Shown here: positions 27,452-34,703 of the stretch, in pieces
Position numbering within the stretch: position 1 is the stretch's first letter
Layout of the letters: every line of letters starts with the position of its first letter
Source of the DNA: Urinicoccus timonensis
GTDB lineage: Bacteria; Bacillota; Clostridia; Tissierellales; Peptoniphilaceae
Assembly (NCBI RefSeq): GCF_900232945.1
Contig: NZ_OCTU01000005.1
Location: 118,771-182,770 of the forward strand
Reading direction: 5' to 3'
DNA: 64,000 nucleotides
The notes under the pieces: generated by a model
The model's input: only the letters and a program-made list of their open reading frames with translations
Told to the model about the DNA's origin: nothing
Databases searched by the model: none
Position numbers and translations under genes: made by a program

Positions 27452-27468
27452 ATAAATAATCAATTGCG

Positions 27469-27502
27469 AAGTGTCTAGGATGAAGCATCCTAGACACTTT
27501 TT
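27469..27502 (+). terminator. Terminator of the aminopeptidase gene
   Basis: A 14-base perfect stem (arms 27469-27482 and 27486-27499, three-base loop) is followed by a T run on the plus strand. Confidence 0.92.
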
Positions 27503-27714
27503 AGTTTACCCCGGAATCTAGACTACATAAGTGATGATCAGCCTCTGTCCTGTTTTAAGTTTATTTGTGTATCCAAACTGCCTGTATTTAAGTTATATAA
27601 AAATTTTCATGGAGTATTTAATGAATATGTAAGGTAGTATAAGTTATAATAAACGTGTCCTAAAACATCTTTATTATTCCATAGACTTGTGCTGTCACTG
27701 TCAACTAACTAAAG
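27503..27714. other. Intergenic stretch with no recognised gene
   Basis: An AT-rich stretch between the aminopeptidase terminator and the palindromic terminator of the tRNA cluster. I see no long reading frame, no ribosome site in front of a plausible start, and no convincing mobile-element end. Confidence 0.5.
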
Positions 27715-27766
27715 ATAAAGAAAAAAAGCGTGTAAGTTTTAAAACTTACACGCTTTTTTTCTTTAT
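27715..27766. terminator. 52-base perfect palindrome, bidirectional terminator of the tRNA cluster
   Basis: The two 26-base arms (27715-27740 and 27741-27766) are perfect reverse complements with no unpaired centre. The GC-rich core AAGCGTGTAAG/CTTACACGCTT is flanked by A7 and T7, so it terminates in both directions. Its outer edge meets the CCA end of the tRNA-Leu gene. Confidence 0.9.
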
Positions 27767-27849
27767 GGTGCGGGAAAGAGGACTTGAACCCCCACGTCAA
27801 AGACACTAGATCCTAAGTCTAGCGCGTCTGCCAATTCCGCCATTCCCGC
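27766..27849 (-). tRNA. tRNA-Leu (anticodon UAG)
   Basis: An 84-base type II tRNA with acceptor GCGGGAA/TTCCCGC, discriminator A and encoded CCA. The leucine D-arm pattern TGGCGGAATTGGCAGACGCG, the anticodon loop CTTAGGA and a variable arm of leucine type are visible. Confidence 0.95.
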
Positions 27850-27853
27850 ATCT

Positions 27854-27929
27854 TGGTGATCCATCCGCGACTCGAACGCGGGACACCCTGATTAAAAGTC
27901 AGGTGCTCTACCGACTGAGCTAATGGATC
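27854..27929 (-). tRNA. tRNA-Lys (anticodon UUU)
   Basis: A 76-base gene: acceptor GATCCAT/ATGGATC, discriminator A, encoded CCA, and anticodon loop CTTTTAA between stems CTGA/TCAG. The D-loop TAGCTCAGTCGGTAGAGC and T-loop GTTCGAGTC are standard. Confidence 0.95.
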
Positions 27930-27931
27930 TC

Positions 27932-28009
27932 TGGGGTGGATAGTGGGATTCGAACCCACGACCTCCAGAGCCACAATCTGGCGCCCTAACCAACTAGGCC
28001 ATACCCACC
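27932..28009 (-). tRNA. tRNA-His (anticodon GUG)
   Basis: Acceptor GTGGGTA/TATCCAC, with the histidine-specific extra G-1 encoded opposite discriminator C, then CCA. The anticodon loop is TTGTGGC. It is first in the His-Lys-Leu transcript. Confidence 0.95.
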
Positions 28010-28040
28010 ATCTGTCAAAATTGTATTGACAACATAAGAT

Positions 28041-28069
28041 ATCTTATCATCAACTATTCAGTGTGTCAA
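28041..28069 (-). promoter_or_regulatory. Promoter of the His-Lys-Leu tRNA cluster
   Basis: On the minus strand, consensus -35 TTGACA (28064-28069), a spacer of 17, and -10 TAAGAT (28041-28046). Together with the palindrome at 27715-27766 it bounds a complete tRNA operon. Confidence 0.85.
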
Positions 28070-28104
28070 TAGATAATTTTAATATTCTTTTAAATTTTTT
28101 TACC

Positions 28105-28698
28105 TTATCTTAAAACCTTCTTGAAGTATTCCCTAAGACCTACTAGAGCTCTACCTCGATGACTGATTTCATTTTTTCCATGAATCGTCATTTCAGCAAA
28201 AGAGATATTTTTTCCATCAGGTTGAAATATTGGATCATATCCAAAAGTTTTTGGTCCTTGTATTTCTTTTAGAATGGTTCCCTCACAAACTCCTTCAATA
28301 ATCTCTTCTTGTCCTTTTGGATTAATTAAAACAAAGACTGTTTTAAAATAGGCTGATCGATCTTCTTGATTTTTTAAATTCTTTAAAACCTTCTTGATGT
28401 TTGCCTCATCATCATGGTTTCCTGCATAGCGGGCAGAATGAACTCCAGGCTCTCCTTTTAGGGCATGGATAAAAAGCCCCGTATCATCTGCTAGAATAAA
28501 GCATTCTGGAGCATATTCTCTCAAGGATTCAGCCTTTAATCTAGCATTTTCTTCTAGACTATCATACTTTTCATCCACCTGAATTTCCTTGTCTATAAAG
28601 TCCGACTTAGCATAGACTTCTAGGGGAAGTCCTTCCAAGGCTTCTTTTATTTCTAAAACTTTATTTTTATTGTCTGTTGATAAGATAAGCTTCTTCAT
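28105..28698 (-). CDS. rdgB: Non-canonical purine NTP pyrophosphatase (RdgB/HAM1)
   Basis: It removes dITP, ITP and XTP by hydrolysis to the monophosphate, protecting DNA and RNA. The 197-residue protein begins LILSTDNKNKVLEIKEAL. It has the catalytic region ILADDTGLFIHALKGEPGVHSARYAG and the end segment GYDPIFQPDGK followed by SHRGRALVGL. All of these are family signatures. The start overlaps the amidase stop by four bases, so both come from the amidase promoter. Confidence 0.95.
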   Translation of the reverse strand: MKKLILSTDNKNKVLEIKEALEGLPLEVYAKSDFIDKEIQVDEKYDSLEENARLKAESLREYAPECFILADDTGLFIHALKGEPGVHSARYAGNHDDEANIKKVLKNLKNQEDRSAYFKTVFVLINPKGQEEIIEGVCEGTILKEIQGPKTFGYDPIFQPDGKNISFAEMTIHGKNEISHRGRALVGLREYFKKVLR

Positions 28699-29912
28699 TC
28701 AAACTCCACATAATTATTTACATATCTTTCGATACCGTTGGCTACTCCTTGAGCTAATTTTTCAATGTAGCTGTCTTGGGTGATATTTTTCATATCTTCT
28801 GGGCTAGAAACAAAACCTAACTCACAAAGAGCTGCAGGCATTTCTGTCCAGCGAAGAACAGCCAAATCTGGTCTTTTTTTCATGGACCGCATGGTTGAGC
28901 CTGTGGCCTTTTTCAACTCATCATGCAAAGCCTTGGCCAGGTGGACTTGTTCATGACTTTTAATCTTAACCTTATCTTCAGGCGCATAAAGAATTTCAAT
29001 TCCACTGGCAAGTCCACTATTGGAAGAATTGAAATGGATGCTTACGAAGATTTCTGCTTGGTTTTCATTGGCAATTTCAGCTCTTTTTGCAAGACCTATA
29101 TATTCATCCCTAGTTCTTGTTTCAATAACTTCGTAATTTTTGGACCGTAAGAGGTCTCCTAATCGACTTGTTACTTGAAGGGTCAAGTCTTTTTCTTTTA
29201 CACTGGAATCTACAGAAGAAACGGCCCCACTATCTTTTCCACCATGGCCTGCGTCAATAACTACCGTTACAGGACCCTTGGCCTTCACCTTTTTGGAAAT
29301 TTCTCTTTTCTCTGGTTCTACTTGGTCTGAGGCATCAACTTTTCCCCTTAAGTCTACTGCTTTATTATTAGTTTTTTCTGATGGTTTGCTTTCACTGCTT
29401 ACCTGGTTGTCTTTTGTCTTCATAACAGAGACTGTTTTAATGTTAGATATAGAAGCTTGTTGTTTTTCTTGGTTCCATTCTACATTAAAATCTAGGGCTT
29501 CAGATAAAAATCGTAAAGGTACCATGGTTTTTGTTTCGTTTTCTTTAGGATAGCTAGCAAATACTGGAATGGATCCCTTATCAATTAGTTTTTTCTTACC
29601 ATTAATATAAACTGCTCGACTATTAATTTGTAAGAGAACCTTCTTATCCCCCAAGGAAATTTGTGCCGTTTTATTTTGATTATTCCAAGCTACATTTGCT
29701 CCCATGGATTCTGTAATTTCTCGAATAGGTACTAAGGTCCTATTTTCGTAGGCAAATGGTGCAAATTTAGACTGTAAGTTATTCCCGTTTACTTCAACTT
29801 TTACAGGAGTAACATTTGTTCTTCTATTTTGAATAATTACAGATGTAGAATTTGCATGTATATTTTGTGAAAAAAGTATAAAACACAGTAATAAACCAAC
29901 TATTTTTTTCAT
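28695..29912 (-). CDS. N-acetylmuramoyl-L-alanine amidase (Amidase_3) with stalk-binding domain
   Basis: A secreted peptidoglycan hydrolase of 405 residues. A signal peptide covers about 1-20 (KKIVGLLLCFILFSQNIHA). A copper amine oxidase N-terminal-like domain follows (about 30-150: RTLVPIREITESMGANVAW, TMVPLRFLSEALDFNVEW). A linker rich in S, K and E leads to the zinc amidase. Zinc ligands are visible in VIDAGHGGKDSGAV, EIANENQAEIFVSIHFN and the catalytic ALCELGFVSS. The family cuts the bond between muramic acid and L-alanine in cell-wall remodelling. Upstream lies a good promoter, and rdgB follows. Confidence 0.93.
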   Translation of the reverse strand: MKKIVGLLLCFILFSQNIHANSTSVIIQNRRTNVTPVKVEVNGNNLQSKFAPFAYENRTLVPIREITESMGANVAWNNQNKTAQISLGDKKVLLQINSRAVYINGKKKLIDKGSIPVFASYPKENETKTMVPLRFLSEALDFNVEWNQEKQQASISNIKTVSVMKTKDNQVSSESKPSEKTNNKAVDLRGKVDASDQVEPEKREISKKVKAKGPVTVVIDAGHGGKDSGAVSSVDSSVKEKDLTLQVTSRLGDLLRSKNYEVIETRTRDEYIGLAKRAEIANENQAEIFVSIHFNSSNSGLASGIEILYAPEDKVKIKSHEQVHLAKALHDELKKATGSTMRSMKKRPDLAVLRWTEMPAALCELGFVSSPEDMKNITQDSYIEKLAQGVANGIERYVNNYVEFE

Positions 29913-29937
29913 GGTATCCTCCTTCTAATATACTTTG

Positions 29938-29966
29938 AGAATACACTCTAAGGACATAAATGTCAA
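29938..29966 (-). promoter_or_regulatory. Promoter of the amidase-rdgB unit
   Basis: On the minus strand, -35 TTGACA (29961-29966), a spacer of 17, and -10 TATTCT (29938-29943), about 25 bases before the amidase start. Confidence 0.75.
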
Positions 29967-29999
29967 TGATTCTTAACTATTGTTACTGTTTTGTAATAA

Positions 30000-30815
30000 T
30001 TATTGTCCCTTAATTTTTAAGTAATAACTTTCCTCTTCATAAGATAGGTCATCCTCTAAAATCCGATAACCTCTTTTTACCACTTCTTCTTTTAAGTAAT
30101 GTAAGTAATCCAGAGAATTACTTCTAGCTTTTAAGTTAAATGTATTATCCTTTTCTGTAATCTCATATTCAATTAGCCTCTGGTCTTGAAAATCTAAAAG
30201 AGGTCCTAAATCAAGCCTTGTCTGAGCCTGATTTGTCATAGGATTTTCCCTTGCCTCAATAAGATCTTTATAGTCTTTTTTTAAGGAGGCGTAATGAATA
30301 AGCATACCTAAAATAGTAATAGCAAGCAAAGCTGAAAGGAATAACTTGTATACATCCACATGAAGGCTTTTAAAAGCTGGAGTCTTTTCTTCTTTCAAGT
30401 CTTTTAAAGAAGGAGGTAAGAACTTCATTTCCTCTATATCCTTTATTTGAAATCTTTTTAAGAGATCCTTTCTCGTTTCCAGATTCACTTCCAGAAGGTC
30501 TTCTTGGCTTAGAGATTTTTTCACCTGCGAAATTCCTTCCATAAAGTAGATCATATAGTATTGGTCTAAAATTTCTTGATTCTCTAGATTTAATCTCTGG
30601 GACATAAATTTATAAGCTTTTTCTGGGCTTATTTTTTCTTTCTTTAAAAATTCAACCCAATCCTTGTTTAAAAAACTATAACTTTTAAAGCTTTCTTTGT
30701 TCTGATAAAAGATGATATCACTGGAGGTATAAATAAAAGAATGATCTGAAAGAGGCCTATCTAAAAGCTTTACTGGAAAATTTAAATCCATAAAACATTT
30801 TTCCAATAAATTCAC
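30000..30815 (-). CDS. PilM/PilN (GspL)-like protein, C-terminal part of a split gene
   Basis: This is a 271-residue frame, if read from the GTG at 30815. A single membrane helix lies at about 155-175 (FLSALLAITILGMLI), with a charged cytoplasmic part before it and about 90 residues after it. The frame is already open upstream of the GTG. There it encodes LTYKSWDKRCYISYYPKET, which runs directly into NLLEKCFMDLNFPVKLLDRP. That pattern resembles the actin-like PilM core (a beta strand, a helix, then LDRP). The preceding gene ends one frame away at the same point, so the two look like halves of one protein of about 392 residues with GspL-like topology. The GTG has only a weak ribosome site. The function is inferred from position after pilB, pilC, prepilin and prepilin peptidase. 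Confidence 0.6.
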   Translation of the reverse strand: MNLLEKCFMDLNFPVKLLDRPLSDHSFIYTSSDIIFYQNKESFKSYSFLNKDWVEFLKKEKISPEKAYKFMSQRLNLENQEILDQYYMIYFMEGISQVKKSLSQEDLLEVNLETRKDLLKRFQIKDIEEMKFLPPSLKDLKEEKTPAFKSLHVDVYKLFLSALLAITILGMLIHYASLKKDYKDLIEARENPMTNQAQTRLDLGPLLDFQDQRLIEYEITEKDNTFNLKARSNSLDYLHYLKEEVVKRGYRILEDDLSYEEESYYLKIKGQ

Positions 30816-30868
30816 TGTCTCTTTAGGATAATAGGAGATGTAACATCTTTTATCCCAAGACTTATAGG

Positions 30869-31177
30869 TTAATTTTTTGTTTGGTCTAAGTTAATAGACA
30901 ACTTCTCTTCTTGAAGCCGTTCTAAATCTTTACCCTCAGTTTTTGTTAGTTTGTCCATAGGATACTGAAAAGTCTTGAAGTTTTTCATAGGCATAAAGAC
31001 GATTAGTTCCTGGATATCTTTATGTTCATCTAAAAATTGATGGATATGGTAGTAGAATTGATAATAATCTCGAATTTTCCCCTGCCTTACAATATCCCAG
31101 GGAAAAAAGTATTCCTGGCTTCCCACCTGGCTAGACAGAGTAAATCTGCCATTCTCTATCCTTAAAATGCCCTTCAT
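30869..31177 (-). CDS. PilM-like protein, N-terminal part of a split gene
   Basis: A 102-residue frame starting at ATG 31177, which overlaps the prepilin peptidase stop as ATGA and is preceded by AAGGTGG. It contains ELIVFMPMKNFKTFQYPMDK and a following helix with ERLQEEKLSINLD. These resemble the PilM/GspL segment in which 'lP...v..R.l.lP' is followed by an E-rich helix. It stops at TAA 30869, directly after ACA AAA AAT. A shift of -1 there enters the next frame without another stop. The frame may be truncated by an A-run slip, a sequencing error or a programmed frameshift. Similarity to PilM is my reading of the pattern, not a search result. Confidence 0.6.
   Translation of the reverse strand: MKGILRIENGRFTLSSQVGSQEYFFPWDIVRQGKIRDYYQFYYHIHQFLDEHKDIQELIVFMPMKNFKTFQYPMDKLTKTEGKDLERLQEEKLSINLDQTKN
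30872..30878 (-). other. Candidate -1 frameshift heptamer in the pilM-like gene
   Basis: On the minus strand the zero-frame codons ACA AAA AAT TAA contain A AAA AAT, which has the X XXY YYZ form of a -1 slippery site, placed directly before the stop. A nested hairpin (GGATAA/TTATCC outer, AGATG/CATCT inner, 30826-30855) lies about 16 bases downstream. Confidence 0.45.
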
Positions 31178-31785
31178 ATTTTCCACCACCTTAAAATATT
31201 TACAAAAATCCATCCCAGTATTAAAAAGGGTCCCAGAGGAAGTTTTTTATTTCTGGACCATCCCAAAAATAAAACCCCTATCAAGGCCACAACCCCTGCC
31301 AGGATAAATGAACTTGTTAGGTATCTATAAATATCCAAATTAGATTGACAGGCCAGGGCTAAGCTGCTGGCATAATCCTTGTCCCCATCTCCAAATCCGC
31401 CAAAAAACTTTTCAACTAGAAGAAAAAATAAAAAAACTAGGCAGCTCGTAAAAATTAGCTGGTAAGATCCTCTTTGGATTAAACTAAAAAGACTTTGTAA
31501 AAAAAGCCAGACCACGTCGCAAAGGTAAAAATCTCCCCTAACCAGGTCACCTATGCCCATTAAAACCCCATGACCTATGAAAAAAATATAAGTCAAAGCT
31601 AAATGAATCTCTGAGCTTGAGATACTGTAAAGGTGCCTATATAGTCCATAGGCAAAAATGTAGACCATATAGATGAAATAGGTCAGTTTGAGTCCCTTAT
31701 CTCCTTTTCCGTTTTCTTTTATTTTCTTAAACCGAAAGAAATAAAAGCAGATATTAATTAAAATATAGATTAATAAAGCAAGCAT
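31174..31785 (-). CDS. Prepilin peptidase (A24-like)
   Basis: A 203-residue polytopic membrane protein. About seven hydrophobic stretches are visible. Two aspartate regions fit A24 peptidases: GIGDLVRGDFYLCD, and the FGDGD stretch followed by ASSLALA, comparable to GxGDxKLLAALG. The usual lysine after the second aspartate is replaced, and the N-terminal cysteine-rich domain of PilD is missing, as in small ComC-like forms. I start at ATG 31785, four bases after the prepilin stop codon region. A longer frame overlapping the prepilin gene is unlikely. It would process and methylate the neighbouring prepilin. Confidence 0.65.
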   Translation of the reverse strand: MLALLIYILINICFYFFRFKKIKENGKGDKGLKLTYFIYMVYIFAYGLYRHLYSISSSEIHLALTYIFFIGHGVLMGIGDLVRGDFYLCDVVWLFLQSLFSLIQRGSYQLIFTSCLVFLFFLLVEKFFGGFGDGDKDYASSLALACQSNLDIYRYLTSSFILAGVVALIGVLFLGWSRNKKLPLGPFLILGWIFVNILRWWKI

Positions 31786-31786
31786 T

Positions 31787-32128
31787 TTACTTATTTTTCT
31801 CAATTTCTCCTGGTATAACCTTGATAGCTCCAGTGGCCTTATCATATTCTACTGTAAAGGATTTTTCCTTTAAAAAGCGCGCTGGTTTAGGCAAATCTCC
31901 TTCAATATATTCCTTAAGTTGACTTACTGCCACTGTGTCTGCTTCTGGGTGGTCATTCAAATATAGAATAGCTGCATTTTTTAGCATCTTTACATTGGCA
32001 TTATGGGTTAATATTTCTGCCGACCGATTCGTTTTTTGAAATCTTGGAATGGCTATAGATAAAAGTAAAGCAATAATTCCTATTACAATGACCATTTCTA
32101 ATAAAGTGAATCCTTTTTTCTTTCTCAT
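31787..32128 (-). CDS. Type IV prepilin / ComGC-like pseudopilin
   Basis: A 113-residue class III prepilin. The peptidase site is MRKKKG-FTLLEM, a basic leader ending in G followed by F and the E at +5. A 20-residue hydrophobic helix follows (VIVIGIIALLLSIAIP). The remainder is a small soluble head containing NVKMLKNAAILYLND. It is the only prepilin visible in the cluster. It lies between the platform protein and the peptidase, with AGGATGA just upstream. Most likely it is the major pseudopilin of a DNA-uptake filament, but a surface pilus is possible. Confidence 0.88.
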   Translation of the reverse strand: MRKKKGFTLLEMVIVIGIIALLLSIAIPRFQKTNRSAEILTHNANVKMLKNAAILYLNDHPEADTVAVSQLKEYIEGDLPKPARFLKEKSFTVEYDKATGAIKVIPGEIEKNK

Positions 32129-32137
32129 TTCATCCTC

Positions 32138-33316
32138 CTAAAATTGATTAATCATTTCAAACATGGGACTAATAATACTAATGATAATAAAGGCAACAAC
32201 GACAGAAAGTAAAATTAACAAGACCGGCTCAATCAAGGTATTTAGTTTTTTGCATAGGTTTAAAAAGTCATTTTGATAAAGTAAGGAGCTATGGTTAAAT
32301 GTTTCTTTTAACGATCCCGCCTCTTCTCCTACCCTGACCAAGGCTGGAAATGTTGGAAGAAAAATCTTTTGATGGGCCAAGCAATGCCATAAATCCCTAC
32401 CTGCTACCAATTCTTTTTGAATTTGACTATAAACATCTTTAAGATAGAGATTGCTAGTAGATTTTTCCATAATAGCAAAGGCTGTTAAAATATCTTGTCC
32501 CCCCTGTAATAGCAGGTAGAGGTTTCTAGATAGGTGCATAGTTAACTGGTGTTGCTTTATTTTTGAAAAAAGCGGAAAGTGATAGGCAAGATAATCTACC
32601 CTATATTTAAAATTTTCATTTTTTAAGGCCAGGTAGAATAGTAGGATTAATCCTAAAAAAATTAGAAGAAAAGTCACAGAATAATTTCGAATCCCCCTGG
32701 CTAAAAAAAGAAGGACCTTTGTCTGCCAAGGTAAAATGACCTGTCTTTGGATAAAGAGTTCTTCAAAAATTGGCAAAACATGGATGGATAAAAATTGAAC
32801 CATCCCTATCATTACTATAATTAAAAGAACGGGATAGCTAATGGCATTGGTGAAGGCTTTTTTTATGTCACTTTGTTGCTGGTAGTATTCCCCTAGCTCT
32901 TTAAACATTTCCAACAACAAGCCTGAATTTTCCGCCACTTCAAAAGAAGAAATAAATAGGTCTGGCAACTTCCATTTTTTAAAAATAGCCGATAAATTTT
33001 CCCCTAAATACAATTGGTCTAAACAATCCTGATAAAATAAAACATGTTTCTTCTTTCTTGCCTGATCTTTTAATAATTTAAAAGTATCCGTTAAGCTCAG
33101 ACCTCCCGATAGCAAAAAGTAACACTCTCTTGAAAAATTACTTAATTCATGCTCTGAAAAAACACGGGAACTAAACGAAAAAAATACTTGGGTGATTTTT
33201 ATAGGTAGGATTTCCCTATTTTGCAAATAAAGAAGAGCCTCTTCTTTATTCTTGCAATTAATTTCCCCTGAAACAATCTCCTGGTCTTTGCTAAAACCCT
33301 TATATTTAAACTTCAC
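32138..33316 (-). CDS. Type IV pilus/competence inner-membrane platform protein (PilC/GspF/ComGB)
   Basis: A 392-residue polytopic protein with two GspF domains. The N-terminal FKYKGFSKDQEIVSGEI is a classical PilC opening. The first domain has ECYFLLSGGLSLTDTFKLL and a membrane helix near 165-185. The second has QLTMHLSRNLYLLLQGGQDILTA and ends with two helices and IISPMFEMINQF. Size and pattern are standard for PilC. It follows the pilB-like ATPase by about ten bases and precedes the prepilin. Confidence 0.92.
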   Translation of the reverse strand: MKFKYKGFSKDQEIVSGEINCKNKEEALLYLQNREILPIKITQVFFSFSSRVFSEHELSNFSRECYFLLSGGLSLTDTFKLLKDQARKKKHVLFYQDCLDQLYLGENLSAIFKKWKLPDLFISSFEVAENSGLLLEMFKELGEYYQQQSDIKKAFTNAISYPVLLIIVMIGMVQFLSIHVLPIFEELFIQRQVILPWQTKVLLFLARGIRNYSVTFLLIFLGLILLFYLALKNENFKYRVDYLAYHFPLFSKIKQHQLTMHLSRNLYLLLQGGQDILTAFAIMEKSTSNLYLKDVYSQIQKELVAGRDLWHCLAHQKIFLPTFPALVRVGEEAGSLKETFNHSSLLYQNDFLNLCKKLNTLIEPVLLILLSVVVAFIIISIISPMFEMINQF

Positions 33317-33325
33317 CTTAATCTC

Positions 33326-34696
33326 CTAAATTGTATTTAAACAGCGATAGGCTTCATCTAAGCTAATGTTCCCATTAAGTAATTCTTCTTTTATACGATC
33401 TTTAAGGGTAGGAATTCCACGTTTTTTTAACTCAGTTCTCATATAAGCCAAGTCTTTTCCCCTGTTAATACAGTCTACCAACCAATCTTTAAATAAAATA
33501 ATTTCAAAGACAGCCTTACGACCAAGATAGCCTTGGTTGCAATGCTGACACCCATGGGCCTGGTAAAGAAGGACTTCCTGGTCAAAAAAGGCCGGAACCT
33601 CCATCTTCACAGGCTGCCTACAGTAGGGGCAGAGAGTTGTAAGAAGTCTTTGAGCCACAATCCCCAAAAGACCATCGGCAATATAATAGGGCTGAATCCC
33701 CATTTCCTCCAATCGATAGACTGCAGAAATAGCATCCCTTGTATGTATAGTAGAAAAAATCAGCCGGCCTGTAATAGCTGCTCGAATGGCTATTTTGGCT
33801 GTTTCAGCATTTCGAATTTCCCCCACCATTAAAACATCTGGATCCTGCCTCAGCATGGTTCTTAGTCCCTGGGTAAAGTCCATGTGGACAACTGGATTTA
33901 CCTGCATTTGGTTGATGCCTTCAATTTGATATTCGATAGGGTCTTCTATGGTCATAATATTCATAGACTCCTTGTTTATTTCTTGCAACAAGGTATAAAT
34001 CGAAGTTGTTTTTCCTGAATTTGTAGGTCCCGTAAATAAAATTAATCCATTACTTTGTTTAAGTAGAAAGCTTAAATCTTCTCTTTGCTGATTATTTAAA
34101 CCCAAACCTTTCATTGTTAAAAGCTCTGGCTTCTTTTTTAATAAGCGCAAAACTATTTTTTCTCCCTGGTATACCGGAGAGGTAGATAGGCGAATATCTA
34201 CTTGGTCTTGCTTGTCCTCTATAAAAAAGCGACCATCTTGGGGAAGTTTCTTTTGGGAGATATCCAAACCTGCTAGGATTTTTAAGCGAACGAGTAATTT
34301 ATCACTATAGGTCAAGGGCATGAACTTATAATTTTTTAACTTCCCATCAATTCGAAAGCGAATCCTTAGCTTGTCTGATAGAGGTTCGATATGGATGTCT
34401 GATGCTCCAGCCTCCAATCCATCTTTAATCATCTGGTTACTAAACTGGATTAGTTCATCCTCTTCCTCTTCATAAGCCAAGGCCAGGTCTCTTTCATCTG
34501 GCGAACTAGAATCTTTCTTAAATATGACCTGGCCTTCCTGATTCATAAAAACAACCTCTAAGTCAGTTAGACACTCAATGGCTTCCCTATATTTATCCGA
34601 ATTTTCGAGACTCATCAAGTAAATTTTTCCATCTTCTTTTTTTATGACTTCTAACTTCCATTGCTTTAATTTCTCTTTTGTAATGATTTCATTCAT
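33326..34696 (-). CDS. Type IV pilus/competence assembly ATPase (PilB/GspE/ComGA)
   Basis: A 456-residue secretion ATPase that powers extension of the pilus or pseudopilus. An N-terminal region is followed by DGLEAGASDIHIEP, Walker A in FTGPTNSGKTTSIYTLL (about 225-240), the Asp box MTIEDPIEYQ, the atypical Walker B VLMVGEIRNAETA, and the His box STIHTRDA. A tetracysteine zinc motif (CPYC and later CQHC) is present, as in GspE and PilB. The short N-terminus (no long N1 domain) recalls ComGA-like proteins. It begins seven bases after topA, so it continues that transcript. Confidence 0.93.
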   Translation of the reverse strand: MNEIITKEKLKQWKLEVIKKEDGKIYLMSLENSDKYREAIECLTDLEVVFMNQEGQVIFKKDSSSPDERDLALAYEEEEDELIQFSNQMIKDGLEAGASDIHIEPLSDKLRIRFRIDGKLKNYKFMPLTYSDKLLVRLKILAGLDISQKKLPQDGRFFIEDKQDQVDIRLSTSPVYQGEKIVLRLLKKKPELLTMKGLGLNNQQREDLSFLLKQSNGLILFTGPTNSGKTTSIYTLLQEINKESMNIMTIEDPIEYQIEGINQMQVNPVVHMDFTQGLRTMLRQDPDVLMVGEIRNAETAKIAIRAAITGRLIFSTIHTRDAISAVYRLEEMGIQPYYIADGLLGIVAQRLLTTLCPYCRQPVKMEVPAFFDQEVLLYQAHGCQHCNQGYLGRKAVFEIILFKDWLVDCINRGKDLAYMRTELKKRGIPTLKDRIKEELLNGNISLDEAYRCLNTI

Positions 34697-34703
34697 GATT
34701 GCC

